A stretch of 35,385 nt of DNA from Chloroflexota bacterium (lineage in GTDB: Bacteria; Chloroflexota; UBA6077; FW602-bin22): NCBI GenBank assembly GCA_016875715.1, contig VGOZ01000029.1, forward strand, positions 1 through 35,385, read 5' to 3'. The notes beneath the pieces are model-generated. The model ran no database searches, was not told the origin of the DNA, and saw nothing but the letters and a program-made list of their open reading frames with translations. Every line of letters starts with the position of its first letter. Position 1 is the first letter of the stretch. Below are positions 7,746 through 14,535 of this stretch, piece after piece. A program made the translations under genes and the position numbers.

Positions 7746-8711
7746 TCAGATCGCGACCACGACCTTGCCGCGGGCGTGCCCGGTCGCGACGTGGCGGAGC
7801 GCGTCCGCGGTCTCCGCGAGCAGGTAGGCCCGATCGATCGCAGACCGCAACTTGCCCTCTTCGGCGAGCCGTGCCAGCGCCTCGAGGTCGGCGCGCGCTG
7901 GGGTCGAGAGGAAGCGGCGCATCTTCTGCTGCGAGACGAGGGAGCGGACGATCGGCCACACGAGACGCACGAGGAGGCTGAGTCCGCTCGCCCCAGTGCC
8001 GCTGTTGAGGACCAGGACCCCGCGCGGGGCGAGCACCCGGCGCACGTCGGAGAGAGACCGGTTCTCGACGTTGTCGAGGATCACGTCGTAGCGGGCGGCG
8101 CTGCGAGTGAAGTCCTCGCGGTGGTAGTCGATGACGTGATCTGCCCCGAGCGAGCGCACGAGCTCGGCGTTGGCGGTGCTCGTCACGCCCGTGACCTCGG
8201 CGCCCATCGCCTTCGCGATCTGAACCGCGAATGAGCCGACGCCGCCCGAGGCCCCGTTGATGAGGACCTTCTGCCCCGCCTGCAGCCTCGCCGCGTCCCG
8301 CAGGCCGTGGAGGGCGGCCAGCCCCGCCATGACCATGGCCGCGGCATGCTCGGGTGTGGTGCCGGCCGGCCGGAGGGCCAGGCGGTCCGGGTCCGCCACA
8401 GCGTACTCCGCACAGGTCCCGCGGCCCTCGCCGAACACCTCGTCGCCCGGCTTGAACCCCGTCACGCCCGCGCCCACCGCCTCGACCACGCCCGCCAGGT
8501 CGTGCCCGGGCACGCCGTACTTCGGGCGCGTCAGGCCCGACGCCAGGCGTATCGGGAACGGCGAGCCCCGGACGCCGAACACGTCGGCGATGTTGAGGCC
8601 GGCGGCCCGGACCCGGACCAGCACCTCTCCCTCGCCGACGTCCGGCCGCTGGATCTCGCGGCCCGCGAGCCCCTCGAGGGGGCCGTACCGGTCCGCCATG
8701 ATCACCTTCAT
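7746..8711 (-). CDS. Zinc-independent MDR-family alcohol dehydrogenase/quinone oxidoreductase
   Basis: 321 residues, typical for the COG0604-like medium-chain reductases. The N-terminal GroES-like half has AAGLNIADVFGVRG and GHDLAGVVEAVG. The Rossmann half has INGASGGVGS (151-160) for NADPH. The structural-zinc Cys cluster of true alcohol dehydrogenases is missing, which points to a quinone or enone reductase. I prefer ATG 8711 (MKVIMADRYG), with GGAGG about 11 bases upstream. Two in-frame starts further up (8783 and 8762) add 24 or 17 unlike residues. The gene is divergent from a TetR regulator that probably controls it, giving redox- or xenobiotic-responsive expression. Confidence 0.87.
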   Translation of the reverse strand: MKVIMADRYGPLEGLAGREIQRPDVGEGEVLVRVRAAGLNIADVFGVRGSPFPIRLASGLTRPKYGVPGHDLAGVVEAVGAGVTGFKPGDEVFGEGRGTCAEYAVADPDRLALRPAGTTPEHAAAMVMAGLAALHGLRDAARLQAGQKVLINGASGGVGSFAVQIAKAMGAEVTGVTSTANAELVRSLGADHVIDYHREDFTRSAARYDVILDNVENRSLSDVRRVLAPRGVLVLNSGTGASGLSLLVRLVWPIVRSLVSQQKMRRFLSTPARADLEALARLAEEGKLRSAIDRAYLLAETADALRHVATGHARGKVVVAI

Positions 8712-8792
8712 GGTCCGCGCCTCCGCCTCGCGCTCGCCGATCAGACCCGCCACCATGCCCATTGCCGCTTGCCTCCCGTCCATTGCTGTGGT

Positions 8793-8831
8793 ATGTTTAT
8801 AGCGTAAGCGTATGACATGAGCACAGCTGTG
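8793..8831. promoter_or_regulatory. Divergent promoter/operator region between MDR and TetR genes
   Basis: The AT-rich segment 8793-8818 is bounded by ATGT and ACAT and contains the tandem AGCGTA AGCGTA (TACGCT TACGCT on the other strand) next to TATAAA. The perfect palindrome CACAGCTGTG follows at 8822-8831. A TetR-family operator is expected here; which of the two is bound is not decided by sequence. Confidence 0.5.
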
Positions 8832-8847
8832 TCAAGAAGGACTAGCG

Positions 8848-9528
8848 ATGACAGTTCCGGCGGAGGGGATGTCGCGGCGGCGGGGCGGGCGGCCGGCGCG
8901 CCTCAACCGGGAAGTCGTGCTGCGGGCGGCCATGGCTCTAGCGGACGAGGGCGGACTGCCGGCGATGACGATGCACGCGATCGGCCAGCGGCTCGGCGTC
9001 GAGGCGATGTCGCTGTACCGGCACGTGCGCAACAAGGACGACATTCTCGACGGCCTCGCCGACCTCGTGTACGGCGAGATCGACCTGCCCGACGCGGACG
9101 CAGACTGGCGGACGGCGATGCGCCGGCGGGCGGAGTCGACCCGCGGGGTCCTGGCCCGCCACCCCTGGGCCGTCGACCTCATGGAGTCGCGGGCCTCGCC
9201 CGGCCCGGCCAACCTGCGCCACCACGACGCGATGCTCGGGGCCCTGCGGCGAGCCGGCTTCTCGAGCACCATGGCGACCCACGCCTACAACCTGCTCGAC
9301 AGCTACATCTACGGCTTCGCGCTCCAGGCCCGCAGCATCCCGGTGGCGACGCCGGAGGCGCTGGCGGAGGTCGGCGAGATCCTCATCGGGCAGCTGCCGG
9401 GCGACGAGTATCCCAACCTCAAGGCTGTGGGCATCGAGCTCATGGCGTCGGGCTTCGACTACGGGACCGAGTTCGCATTCGGGCTCGACCTCATCCTCGA
9501 CGCCCTGGACCGGCTGCCGCGCAGCTAG
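8848..9528 (+). CDS. TetR/AcrR-family transcriptional repressor
   Basis: 226 residues. The N-terminal DNA-binding domain runs over residues 20-66, with the helix-turn-helix in AIGQRLGVEAMSLYRHV (44-60) and the LYRHVRNKDDILDG hallmark. The C-terminal domain (LARHPWAVDLMES, YGFALQA, FAFGLDLILDAL) resembles the TetR_C_1 ligand-binding class. ATG 8848 has AAGAAGG (8834-8840) 7 bases upstream. It is transcribed divergently from the MDR oxidoreductase, whose regulator it likely is. Its DNA is less rich in GATCG strings than the flanking genes, so the pair may itself be acquired. Confidence 0.9.
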   Translation: MTVPAEGMSRRRGGRPARLNREVVLRAAMALADEGGLPAMTMHAIGQRLGVEAMSLYRHVRNKDDILDGLADLVYGEIDLPDADADWRTAMRRRAESTRGVLARHPWAVDLMESRASPGPANLRHHDAMLGALRRAGFSSTMATHAYNLLDSYIYGFALQARSIPVATPEALAEVGEILIGQLPGDEYPNLKAVGIELMASGFDYGTEFAFGLDLILDALDRLPRS

Positions 9529-10320
9529 CTCCTGCGTGGAAGCAACGGACCCCGTGGCGTTGGTCGCCCAGGCCAGGGTGTCGCCACGGTCAATTTGTTC
9601 GCGATCGCTCTGTTCGTCGTTATCGGCCTGGTGGCCCGCAGACGTACACTTTTACGTACACACTAGCTATTGATTCTCGGTGTTCCGTGGACTAGCGTGG
9701 GAGTCGGCGGCTGAACCGACCCAAGGTTGCAGACCTCGAAGGCGGGCCAGCCGCCGCCATCGCCCAATTCGGGCCTGGCGGAGTCCCACCGGCGCGGGCT
9801 CCCGCGGCATCTGCCGTGTTCCCCTCAGCTCCGGCGTTGCGGTCGCACATGGCCGCGGCGACAGGCACCTTAACAACCACACAGACGCTGCCAATCGCGC
9901 TCGTTTCGATGCGCGATCGACACGCGAGGCGCGCCGCCACCCGCTGAGCGGGCGGAGCTCTGGCCGGGCGACCCGGCCGTCGCGAGGACTCTCCTCGACG
10001 GTCCAGTTCGCCGGTCGGCGCTCCGTCCTCGCTGGGGCGGCAGCGTGACCGGCTCGGACCATCGGGCTCCTCGCTGACGGCTGCAGGCTCGTTCCGACCG
10101 ACTTCGCTCGTTCGGGTGGCGGACAACGTCCGCGCCGGAACGGAGGTGATGTCCAGAGACGACTCCTGAGCCGGCGGCGAGCGCGCCCGCCGGTGCCCAT
10201 CAGCTGATGCGCGCCGGACCGGGCCGATCCTCGCCGATCGATTGGAGGCAGCGTGCCGCACTGCCTTCGCCTGCCTGGTCCGCCATCGAGCGGCACCCCG
10301 CTTATGTAAGGAGGTTTCCG
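9529..10320. other. Left flank of the island: 0.8 kb without a convincing gene
   Basis: Open frames cover this stretch on both strands but translate to Arg/Ser/Pro-rich sequence with no domain and no good start. Visible structure: an AT-rich patch near 9642-9675 with the direct repeat ACGTACAC (9642-9649 and 9654-9661), a hairpin GGCCGGG/CCCGGCC at 9962-9978, and a hairpin CCGGCGG/CCGCCGG at 10171-10193. It probably holds the left junction and the promoter of the ubiquitin-like operon. Confidence 0.5.
9720..9741 (-). repeat. Inverted partner of the recombinase 3' tag
   Basis: Read on the minus strand, CTTCGAGGTC TGCAACCT TGGG matches CTTCGAGCG TGCAACCT CGGG at 16207-16227 in about 18 of 21 positions. 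The two copies face opposite ways, 6.5 kb apart. Confidence 0.35.
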
Positions 10321-10563
10321 ATGCAGGCGATGGAAGCGACCAGCGCGTCGACCAAGGTGATCTACGGCGTGAACGAGCTCGATCTCGATCTCGCCGGCAA
10401 GAGCATCCGCGGGATCTGGAAGGTCCTCGAACAGGTCCTCAACATCCCGCGCGACGCGGCGGTCTCGGTCAACGGCGGTCGGGTGGAGGACGACTACGTC
10501 GTCCGCCCGGGCGACGAGATCGAGTTCCAGAAGCAGGCCGGCGTCAAGGGCCTCGCGGCCTGA
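10321..10563 (+). CDS. Ubiquitin-like beta-grasp modifier (ThiS/MoaD or PRTRC-C-like)
   Basis: 80 residues. The sequence VNGGRVEDDYVVRPGDEIEF (50-69) is the classical second half of ThiS/MoaD-type beta-grasp proteins. The first half, KVIYGVNELDLDLAGKSIRG then a helix (IWKVLEQVLNI), fits the beta-beta-alpha start. The C-terminus is QAGVKGLAA: no terminal Gly-Gly, but a GxKG ending like that of PRTRC protein C plus three extra residues, which a JAMM peptidase could remove to expose Gly77. ATG 10321 has a near-perfect AAGGAGGT site (10308-10315) 5 bases upstream. It is the first gene of the operon with E2-, JAMM- and E1-like genes, so it is the probable conjugated modifier. Targets unknown. Confidence 0.82.
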   Translation: MQAMEATSASTKVIYGVNELDLDLAGKSIRGIWKVLEQVLNIPRDAAVSVNGGRVEDDYVVRPGDEIEFQKQAGVKGLAA

Positions 10564-10585
10564 CGCGCCAGCCGTAACGCGGGAA

Positions 10586-10617
10586 CGGAGCCGGTGGCGT
10601 CCCACGCGCCGGCTCCG
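10586..10617 (+). terminator. Intercistronic hairpin between modifier and E2-like genes
   Basis: CGGAGCCGG (10586-10594) pairs with CCGGCTCCG (10609-10617), with inner pairing GCGT/ACGC. It could attenuate or stabilise the message so that the modifier is made in excess over the enzymes. Confidence 0.5.
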
Positions 10618-10644
10618 GCCCCGTGAGAAAGGAGCTCGATCGCC

Positions 10645-11289
10645 ATGCAGTCGCGCACGTTCCTGCGCATCGAAGGCGACCTTGTCAGCCTCGTCACCGA
10701 GGTGATCGACCGGGAGGTGACCCTTCCCAATCTGCTCACCGAGCTGACGAGCAGCCAGGTCGCGATCAGCCCTCGACTGCCCACCGGCTGCCGCTTCTGG
10801 CTCCGCTCGGGGACGACCGACCGGCAGGTCTTCGTCGTCGAGCAGCCGCCGTCGCGGCGGACGATCGAGTACCACGCCAACCGGCGCCACGGCGCCGAGC
10901 CGACGAGCTATCGCCTGGCTCTGCCGTACGTCGTGTTCGTGGTCTCGACCATTGGCGATCAGATTGAGGGTGTGTCCACGTACTTCCGCACGGAGCCGAT
11001 CGGCTCGCTCGACGCGACGCTCTTCTGCTCGACCCTGCCGAACACATCCGACGACGGGATCGTCTGTCTCGGATCGGTCCGGGTTACAGGGACATCCGTC
11101 GGCGAGCGGATCGACGCCCTGGTCGGCGCCTTCTGGGGCAGCCGGTTCAACCAGGACTTGCGACGGCACCCAATGCCGTTCGCCGGTGGCTTCCGGGCCT
11201 GGGCCAGCCGCTCTCGGCGAGACCCGCTGGCGGCCCTGTCCATCCGCTACGACCCGTACTGGCGGAGAGTCCGCCAGTACGGGTCGTAG
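10645..11289 (+). CDS. E2-like ubiquitin-conjugating enzyme (prokaryotic E2 / PRTRC-B-like)
   Basis: 214 residues. Residues 131-143 read LPNTSDDGIVCLG, matching in order and spacing the eukaryotic E2 signature HPN-x4-G-x-IC-L. Cys141 would be the thioester-forming residue and Asn133 the oxyanion Asn. GAFWGSRFNQDL downstream resembles the FWxSxF region of prokaryotic E2 families. The N-terminal 60 residues are variable strands. It should accept the modifier from the E1-like protein and pass it to a target. ATG 10645 has AAAGGAG 9 bases upstream. The last codons and the stop lie inside an 18-base-pair perfect palindrome, so the C-terminal peptide RYDPYWRRVRQYGS may have been added by that sequence. 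Family assignment rests on the motif, not on a search. Confidence 0.72.
   Translation: MQSRTFLRIEGDLVSLVTEVIDREVTLPNLLTELTSSQVAISPRLPTGCRFWLRSGTTDRQVFVVEQPPSRRTIEYHANRRHGAEPTSYRLALPYVVFVVSTIGDQIEGVSTYFRTEPIGSLDATLFCSTLPNTSDDGIVCLGSVRVTGTSVGERIDALVGAFWGSRFNQDLRRHPMPFAGGFRAWASRSRRDPLAALSIRYDPYWRRVRQYGS
11248..11288. terminator. Perfect 18-base-pair hairpin spanning the E2-like stop codon
   Basis: TACGACCCGTACTGGCGG (11248-11265) and its exact reverse complement (11271-11288) flank a 5-base loop AGAGT. It is strong enough to terminate or attenuate in either direction, inside an operon whose next genes follow at once. Confidence 0.6.
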
Positions 11290-11294
11290 CGCAG

Positions 11295-11426
11295 ATGGCC
11301 GGGGTGGCGCCGACGAACCTGCCGGCGGCGACGCCCGAGCCCGACCAGCCTCCGGAGGCCGAGGTTCGGACACCGGAGCCCGAGGCGACGGGCGAAGGAG
11401 GTGAGCCCGATGCGCTCGCTTCCTGA
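11295..11426 (+). CDS. Small Pro/Glu-rich peptide, uncertain
   Basis: 43 residues starting 5 bases after the E2-like stop codon. It is nearly all Pro, Glu, Ala and Thr (PEPDQPPEAEVRTPEPEA) and overlaps the start of the next gene by 17 bases. It has no recognisable domain and no clear ribosome binding site of its own beyond coupling to the E2-like stop. It could be a real linker-like peptide, a readthrough extension of the E2-like protein, or noncoding. Confidence 0.3.
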   Translation: MAGVAPTNLPAATPEPDQPPEAEVRTPEPEATGEGGEPDALAS

Positions 11427-11667
11427 GCACGTCAATCGGACCCCGGCCATCCGGCCACGGTCGTTCGGTCTGATGGTCGCTCCGTTCATCGGCGAGCGAG
11501 TCGGGAGGCTCCCGATCCGTCACGTCGAGGACGCGGCGATCACGGTCCTGGCGGCGGTGTACCAGCAAAGCGGGCCACTCCGCGAGCAGCTCGTCACCGA
11601 GCGGCCTTGCTTCGAGCGGCTCGTTCACATGGTGCATCGCTGTCCAGAGCGACGGGGAGGCGGGTGA
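11410..11667 (+). CDS. Small hypothetical protein of the ubiquitin-like operon
   Basis: 85 residues from ATG 11410, which has AGGAGG (11397-11402) 7 bases upstream. A GTG at 11401 falls inside that site and is rejected. The sequence is basic at the start (MRSLPEHVNRTPAIRPRSFG), then has a likely helix (VEDAAITVLAAVYQQSGPLREQLV) and a Cys/His-containing end (CFERLVHMVHRC) with two Cys and two His in 12 residues. I recognise no family. The stop codon overlaps the JAMM start (TGATG), so translation is coupled. It may be an accessory or target-recognition protein; the Cys/His end could bind a metal. Confidence 0.6.
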   Translation: MRSLPEHVNRTPAIRPRSFGLMVAPFIGERVGRLPIRHVEDAAITVLAAVYQQSGPLREQLVTERPCFERLVHMVHRCPERRGGG

Positions 11668-12500
11668 TGTTCCCCGTCCTCGTCGCTGGAACGTCGGCCG
11701 ATGGAACGGCCTTACCGGCCTTCGTCGTCGCTCGCGACGGGGTGTATCTGCGCAAGCAGACACTCCTCGGCGAGAGCCAGACCAAGGTCGACAGGCTCGC
11801 CCACCTGCCGGCAGCGGAGGAGTACGTCGAGTACGTGCTCCCGAAGGTCCCCGCGGACCTGATGGCTCGCGTGGTCGGCTTCCTCCGCGCCGTGTACCGG
11901 CTGCGTCGGACCGAGGCGCTCGTCCTCCTGCTGTGGGAGGACGGACAGTTCGCGGTCCACGTGCCGGCCCAGCGGGTCAGTGGATCCTCGGTAAAGTTCA
12001 CGCTCGCCGAGGAGGAGCTGCCCGCACGGGCGCGGCTCGTCGGCACGATCCACTCGCATGGCGCCTTCGGTGCCTTCGCGAGTTCGATCGACGAGGCCGA
12101 CGAGGCCGAACTCGATGGGTTGCACCTCGTGGTCGGTGATCTCGACCGGCGCCGTCCGAGCTACTCGGCGGCGATCGCGGTCGACGGCCACCGCTTCGAG
12201 GCCAGCCTCAAGCTCGTCCTCGAACGGCCGCGCCGACTCGTCGAGCCACCGACCAACTGGCTGGAGCGGGTGAAGCTCCTTCCCCCGCCCCGGCCGAAGA
12301 AGTGGCCGAATGGCTCGACGCAGGGCACGTCGGGCTTGCTTCCAGCTCTCGGGTCCGGTCGGACCCGGCCGAGCCGGAGCGAGCTCGACAGCCTCGTCGA
12401 GAAGGCTGGTCGGATGGCGGACGAACTGGGCTATCGCCCTTCCTACTGGCTCGTGCCGGTCTCACCACCGCGCGAGCCGGGAGGGCCGAGCGATGCCTAA
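11667..12500 (+). CDS. JAB/JAMM metallopeptidase (deubiquitinase-like, PRTRC-A-like)
   Basis: 277 residues. The JAMM zinc motif is complete: His129-Ser-His131, seven residues, Ser139, two residues, Asp142 (GTIHSHGAFGAFASSIDEAD). Glu83 in RRTEALVLLLW is the likely catalytic Glu. The N-terminal 75 residues and a Pro/Arg-rich C-terminal region (about 200-277) are extra to the core. In ubiquitin-like systems such peptidases trim the modifier precursor and remove it from targets. The modifier here ends with KG-LAA, so trimming is plausible. ATG 11667 overlaps the previous stop, and the gene overlaps the E1-like gene by 8 bases. The whole arrangement implies stoichiometric co-expression. Confidence 0.85.
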   Translation: MFPVLVAGTSADGTALPAFVVARDGVYLRKQTLLGESQTKVDRLAHLPAAEEYVEYVLPKVPADLMARVVGFLRAVYRLRRTEALVLLLWEDGQFAVHVPAQRVSGSSVKFTLAEEELPARARLVGTIHSHGAFGAFASSIDEADEAELDGLHLVVGDLDRRRPSYSAAIAVDGHRFEASLKLVLERPRRLVEPPTNWLERVKLLPPPRPKKWPNGSTQGTSGLLPALGSGRTRPSRSELDSLVEKAGRMADELGYRPSYWLVPVSPPREPGGPSDA

Positions 12501-13191
12501 CCGAGTCGTCCTCATCGGCTGCGGCGGGATCGGAAGTCAGCTCGTCGGTCCGCTCGCGCGGTACCTGGCGAACCGGCCCGAACCGCCGCTCCTCGTCCTC
12601 GTCGACGGCGACGCCTTCGAAGCGGGGAACCTCACTCGGCAGGCCTGCGCGGTCGGCGATCTGGGCACGAACAAGGCCGAGGCCTTGGCCCGGGTCGCTC
12701 GATCGGCCGGACTGGCGGTGCAGGTCGTCGCGGAGTTCGTGACCGGCGCCAACGTCGGGCATGTCGTTTGCGAAGGGGACCTCGTCCTCCTCGCGGTCGA
12801 CAACCACCCGACGCGAGCGTTGGTCGACCGCCACGTCGCGACCCTCTCGGACGCGACGCTCATCAGCGGCGGCAACGACGAGACGGACGGTAACGTCCAG
12901 CTCGTCCGCCGCCGCGATGGCTGGTCAGTCGACGGCCACCTCGTCGAGATCCACCCGGAAATCGGCGAGATCGATCGCGACGGTGCGCCCGGAGTCGACG
13001 GCTGCCTGGCCCACGTGGTCGAGCGGCCCCAGCTCCTGGCCACCAACCTGATGGTCGCCAGCGCGATGTTGAGTTGCCTCTGGCCGCTCCTCGAGACCGG
13101 CAGCGTCCCCTACAGCGAGGTCTACCTCGACACGGTCCGGTGCGCGATGCGCAGTCGCTCCTGGTTCCGTGTCCCGGCCGGCGCGCCGTAG
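12493..13191 (+). CDS. E1-like ThiF-family adenylyltransferase
   Basis: 232 residues. It has the nucleotide loop LIGCGGIGS (7-15), then LVDGDAFEAGNLTRQ (36-50) with the Asp and the Asn-x-x-Arg-Gln signature that positions ATP. NKAEA (60-64) carries the ATP-binding Lys, and AVDNHPTRALVD (101-112) follows. Cys171 in GVDGCLAHVV, followed by RPQLLATNLMVASAML, sits where E1 enzymes carry the thioester Cys. It would adenylate the C-terminal Gly of the modifier and hand it to the E2-like Cys141. The CxxC zinc pairs of MoeB are not seen. Size and surroundings match PRTRC-type ThiF proteins. ATG 12493 lies inside the JAMM stop region and ends the operon before a strong terminator. Confidence 0.87.
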   Translation: MPNRVVLIGCGGIGSQLVGPLARYLANRPEPPLLVLVDGDAFEAGNLTRQACAVGDLGTNKAEALARVARSAGLAVQVVAEFVTGANVGHVVCEGDLVLLAVDNHPTRALVDRHVATLSDATLISGGNDETDGNVQLVRRRDGWSVDGHLVEIHPEIGEIDRDGAPGVDGCLAHVVERPQLLATNLMVASAMLSCLWPLLETGSVPYSEVYLDTVRCAMRSRSWFRVPAGAP

Positions 13192-13217
13192 GGGAGTGTG
13201 GATCAACAGGTGCACAA

Positions 13218-13251
13218 CGGCCGGGGAGGCGCCAGCGGCGCTCCCCGGCCG
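13218..13251 (+). terminator. Terminator of the ubiquitin-like operon
   Basis: CGGCCGGGGAG (13218-13228) pairs perfectly with CTCCCCGGCCG (13241-13251), 27 bases after the E1-like stop codon. It separates the operon from the ATPase gene. Confidence 0.7.
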
Positions 13252-13267
13252 AACCATCTCTGAGGCT

Positions 13268-13297
13268 TTGTGACAGGAGTTGTCACAGTTGTCACAA
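13268..13297 (+). promoter_or_regulatory. TTGTGACA/TGTCACA repeat cluster over the ATPase start
   Basis: TTGTGACA (13268-13275), TTGTCACA (13280-13287) and TTGTCACAA (13289-13297) form one inverted pair and two direct copies. They cover the ribosome binding site AGGAG (13275-13279) and the start codon. This suggests an operator or an autoregulatory site. Confidence 0.55.
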
Positions 13298-14425
13298 ACA
13301 CGATCGGCGAACCCGTTCCGACCCGGCAGCGGCATCTTCCCGCCGCTGCTGTCTGGCCGTGAGCCCGAGACCACGATGCTCGAGGCGCGCGTGGCGCGGA
13401 CCCGCGAGGGCCACCCGCAGCACACCGCGCTGCTCGGCGAGTGGGCGATCGGCAAGACGACGCTGCTCATGCACTGGCGCCGTCGCCTGGAGGCCGCGGG
13501 CGACCGGGTCGTGCTGACCATGGCGTACCCGCAGTCGAGGGACGACTTCCTGGCCGCGCTGGCTGGCGCGATCGCCGCCGAGGCGGACGGTGGCTGGACC
13601 ACGAAGGTCGATCTCGAAGTAGGCCTGGACGTCGGCCTTGCGGAGGCGCGTCTCCGAAAGCCGGTGCGCGAGGTCGACAAGGAGCTTCGCGCCTTGCTTC
13701 GGCGCGCTGCACGCGTTGGCGATCGCCACGCGATGATCGTCTTGGTCGACGACGTTGACCTCATCACCACGCCCGGCGACGCCCTGCTGCAGCTCCGGGC
13801 GATCGCCCTGGAGCTCTACGCGAGCGGCGTCGCTATCGCCTTCGTGGTCTCCGCATCGCCCGGGCTCTTTGGCTCGATCCGCGGCGCCCACGAGCCGCTC
13901 GTTCGCTTCTTCGAGCCCATCACGCTCGGGCCACTCAGCGGCGCGGCGGCTAGGGACGCGATCGCGAGGCCCCTCATGGACTTAAACGTCACGTTCGACG
14001 ACGACGTCGTTGCCGAGATCGTCGAGCTGTCCGGCGGCCGACCGTACTACCTGCAGAAGCTCGCCTACTTCGCGTTCGATGTCGCGGAAGCAGGGCGGGT
14101 CGGCCGGGCGCAGTTCGCCGCGGCCTTCGAGCGCGCCTTCGCGGCGGTCAGCCAGGAGATCTTCGCGGCTCGCTGGTCGGCAATGGCACCGGTCGAGCGC
14201 CGGGTGGTTTCCGTCGTCGCCTCGGCGAGCGTCGCCCGACCCTCAGGTGAGATCGAAGGGGAGGCGGAACGTCTCGGGGTCGCGCCGCCCGCTACCCGCC
14301 AGGCCCTCCACCGCCTGGCCGCCCGAGGACACATCGACCGCCTGGCGAACGGCCAGCGCGGCCGCTACTCGGTCAATGACCGTCTGTTCAGGCGATTCCT
14401 GGAGCTCCAGGCGTGCCAGCGGTAG
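13289..14425 (+). CDS. AAA+ ATPase with C-terminal winged helix (Orc1/Cdc6- or STAND-like)
   Basis: 378 residues. Walker A is GEWAIGKTT (50-58) and Walker B is IVLVDDVD (150-157). A sensor-like segment FVVSASPGLFGS and the LSGGRPYYLQKLAYFAF lid region follow, as in AAA ATPases of the Orc1/Cdc6 and bacterial AAA_16-like groups. The C-terminal 80 residues (SGEIEGEAERLGV, ATRQALHRLAARGHID, RYSVNDRLFRRFLE) look like a winged helix for DNA binding. I choose TTG 13289, which has AGGAG 9 bases upstream; TTG 13280 would leave no spacing. It is separated from the ubiquitin-like operon by a terminator and may serve the mobile element, as a loader or regulator, or act as an effector. Its role is not known. 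Confidence 0.75.
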   Translation: MSQTRSANPFRPGSGIFPPLLSGREPETTMLEARVARTREGHPQHTALLGEWAIGKTTLLMHWRRRLEAAGDRVVLTMAYPQSRDDFLAALAGAIAAEADGGWTTKVDLEVGLDVGLAEARLRKPVREVDKELRALLRRAARVGDRHAMIVLVDDVDLITTPGDALLQLRAIALELYASGVAIAFVVSASPGLFGSIRGAHEPLVRFFEPITLGPLSGAAARDAIARPLMDLNVTFDDDVVAEIVELSGGRPYYLQKLAYFAFDVAEAGRVGRAQFAAAFERAFAAVSQEIFAARWSAMAPVERRVVSVVASASVARPSGEIEGEAERLGVAPPATRQALHRLAARGHIDRLANGQRGRYSVNDRLFRRFLELQACQR

Positions 14426-14535
14426 CGAGGCCACGGGGCAAGCACACGCGGTCAGCGGCCGCCCGAAGGGTCGCCCTCGGGTCGAGGGCGGCCGCCGGGC
14501 CACCCACCTTGGCCCGTGGCCCCGCCGTTCGAGCC

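Noticed and set aside
9642-9661. Direct repeat ACGTACAC as an attachment core
   Set aside because: No copy of it was found near the right end of the island.
11247-11489. Minus-strand frame ending in RYDPYWRTLRQYGS
   Set aside because: The match to the E2-like C-terminus is a by-product of the perfect palindrome at 11248-11288.
9667-11763. A 698-codon open frame on the minus strand over the ubiquitin-like operon
   Set aside because: It is Arg/Pro-rich, has no domain and mirrors the real plus-strand genes; such frames are usual in very GC-rich DNA.
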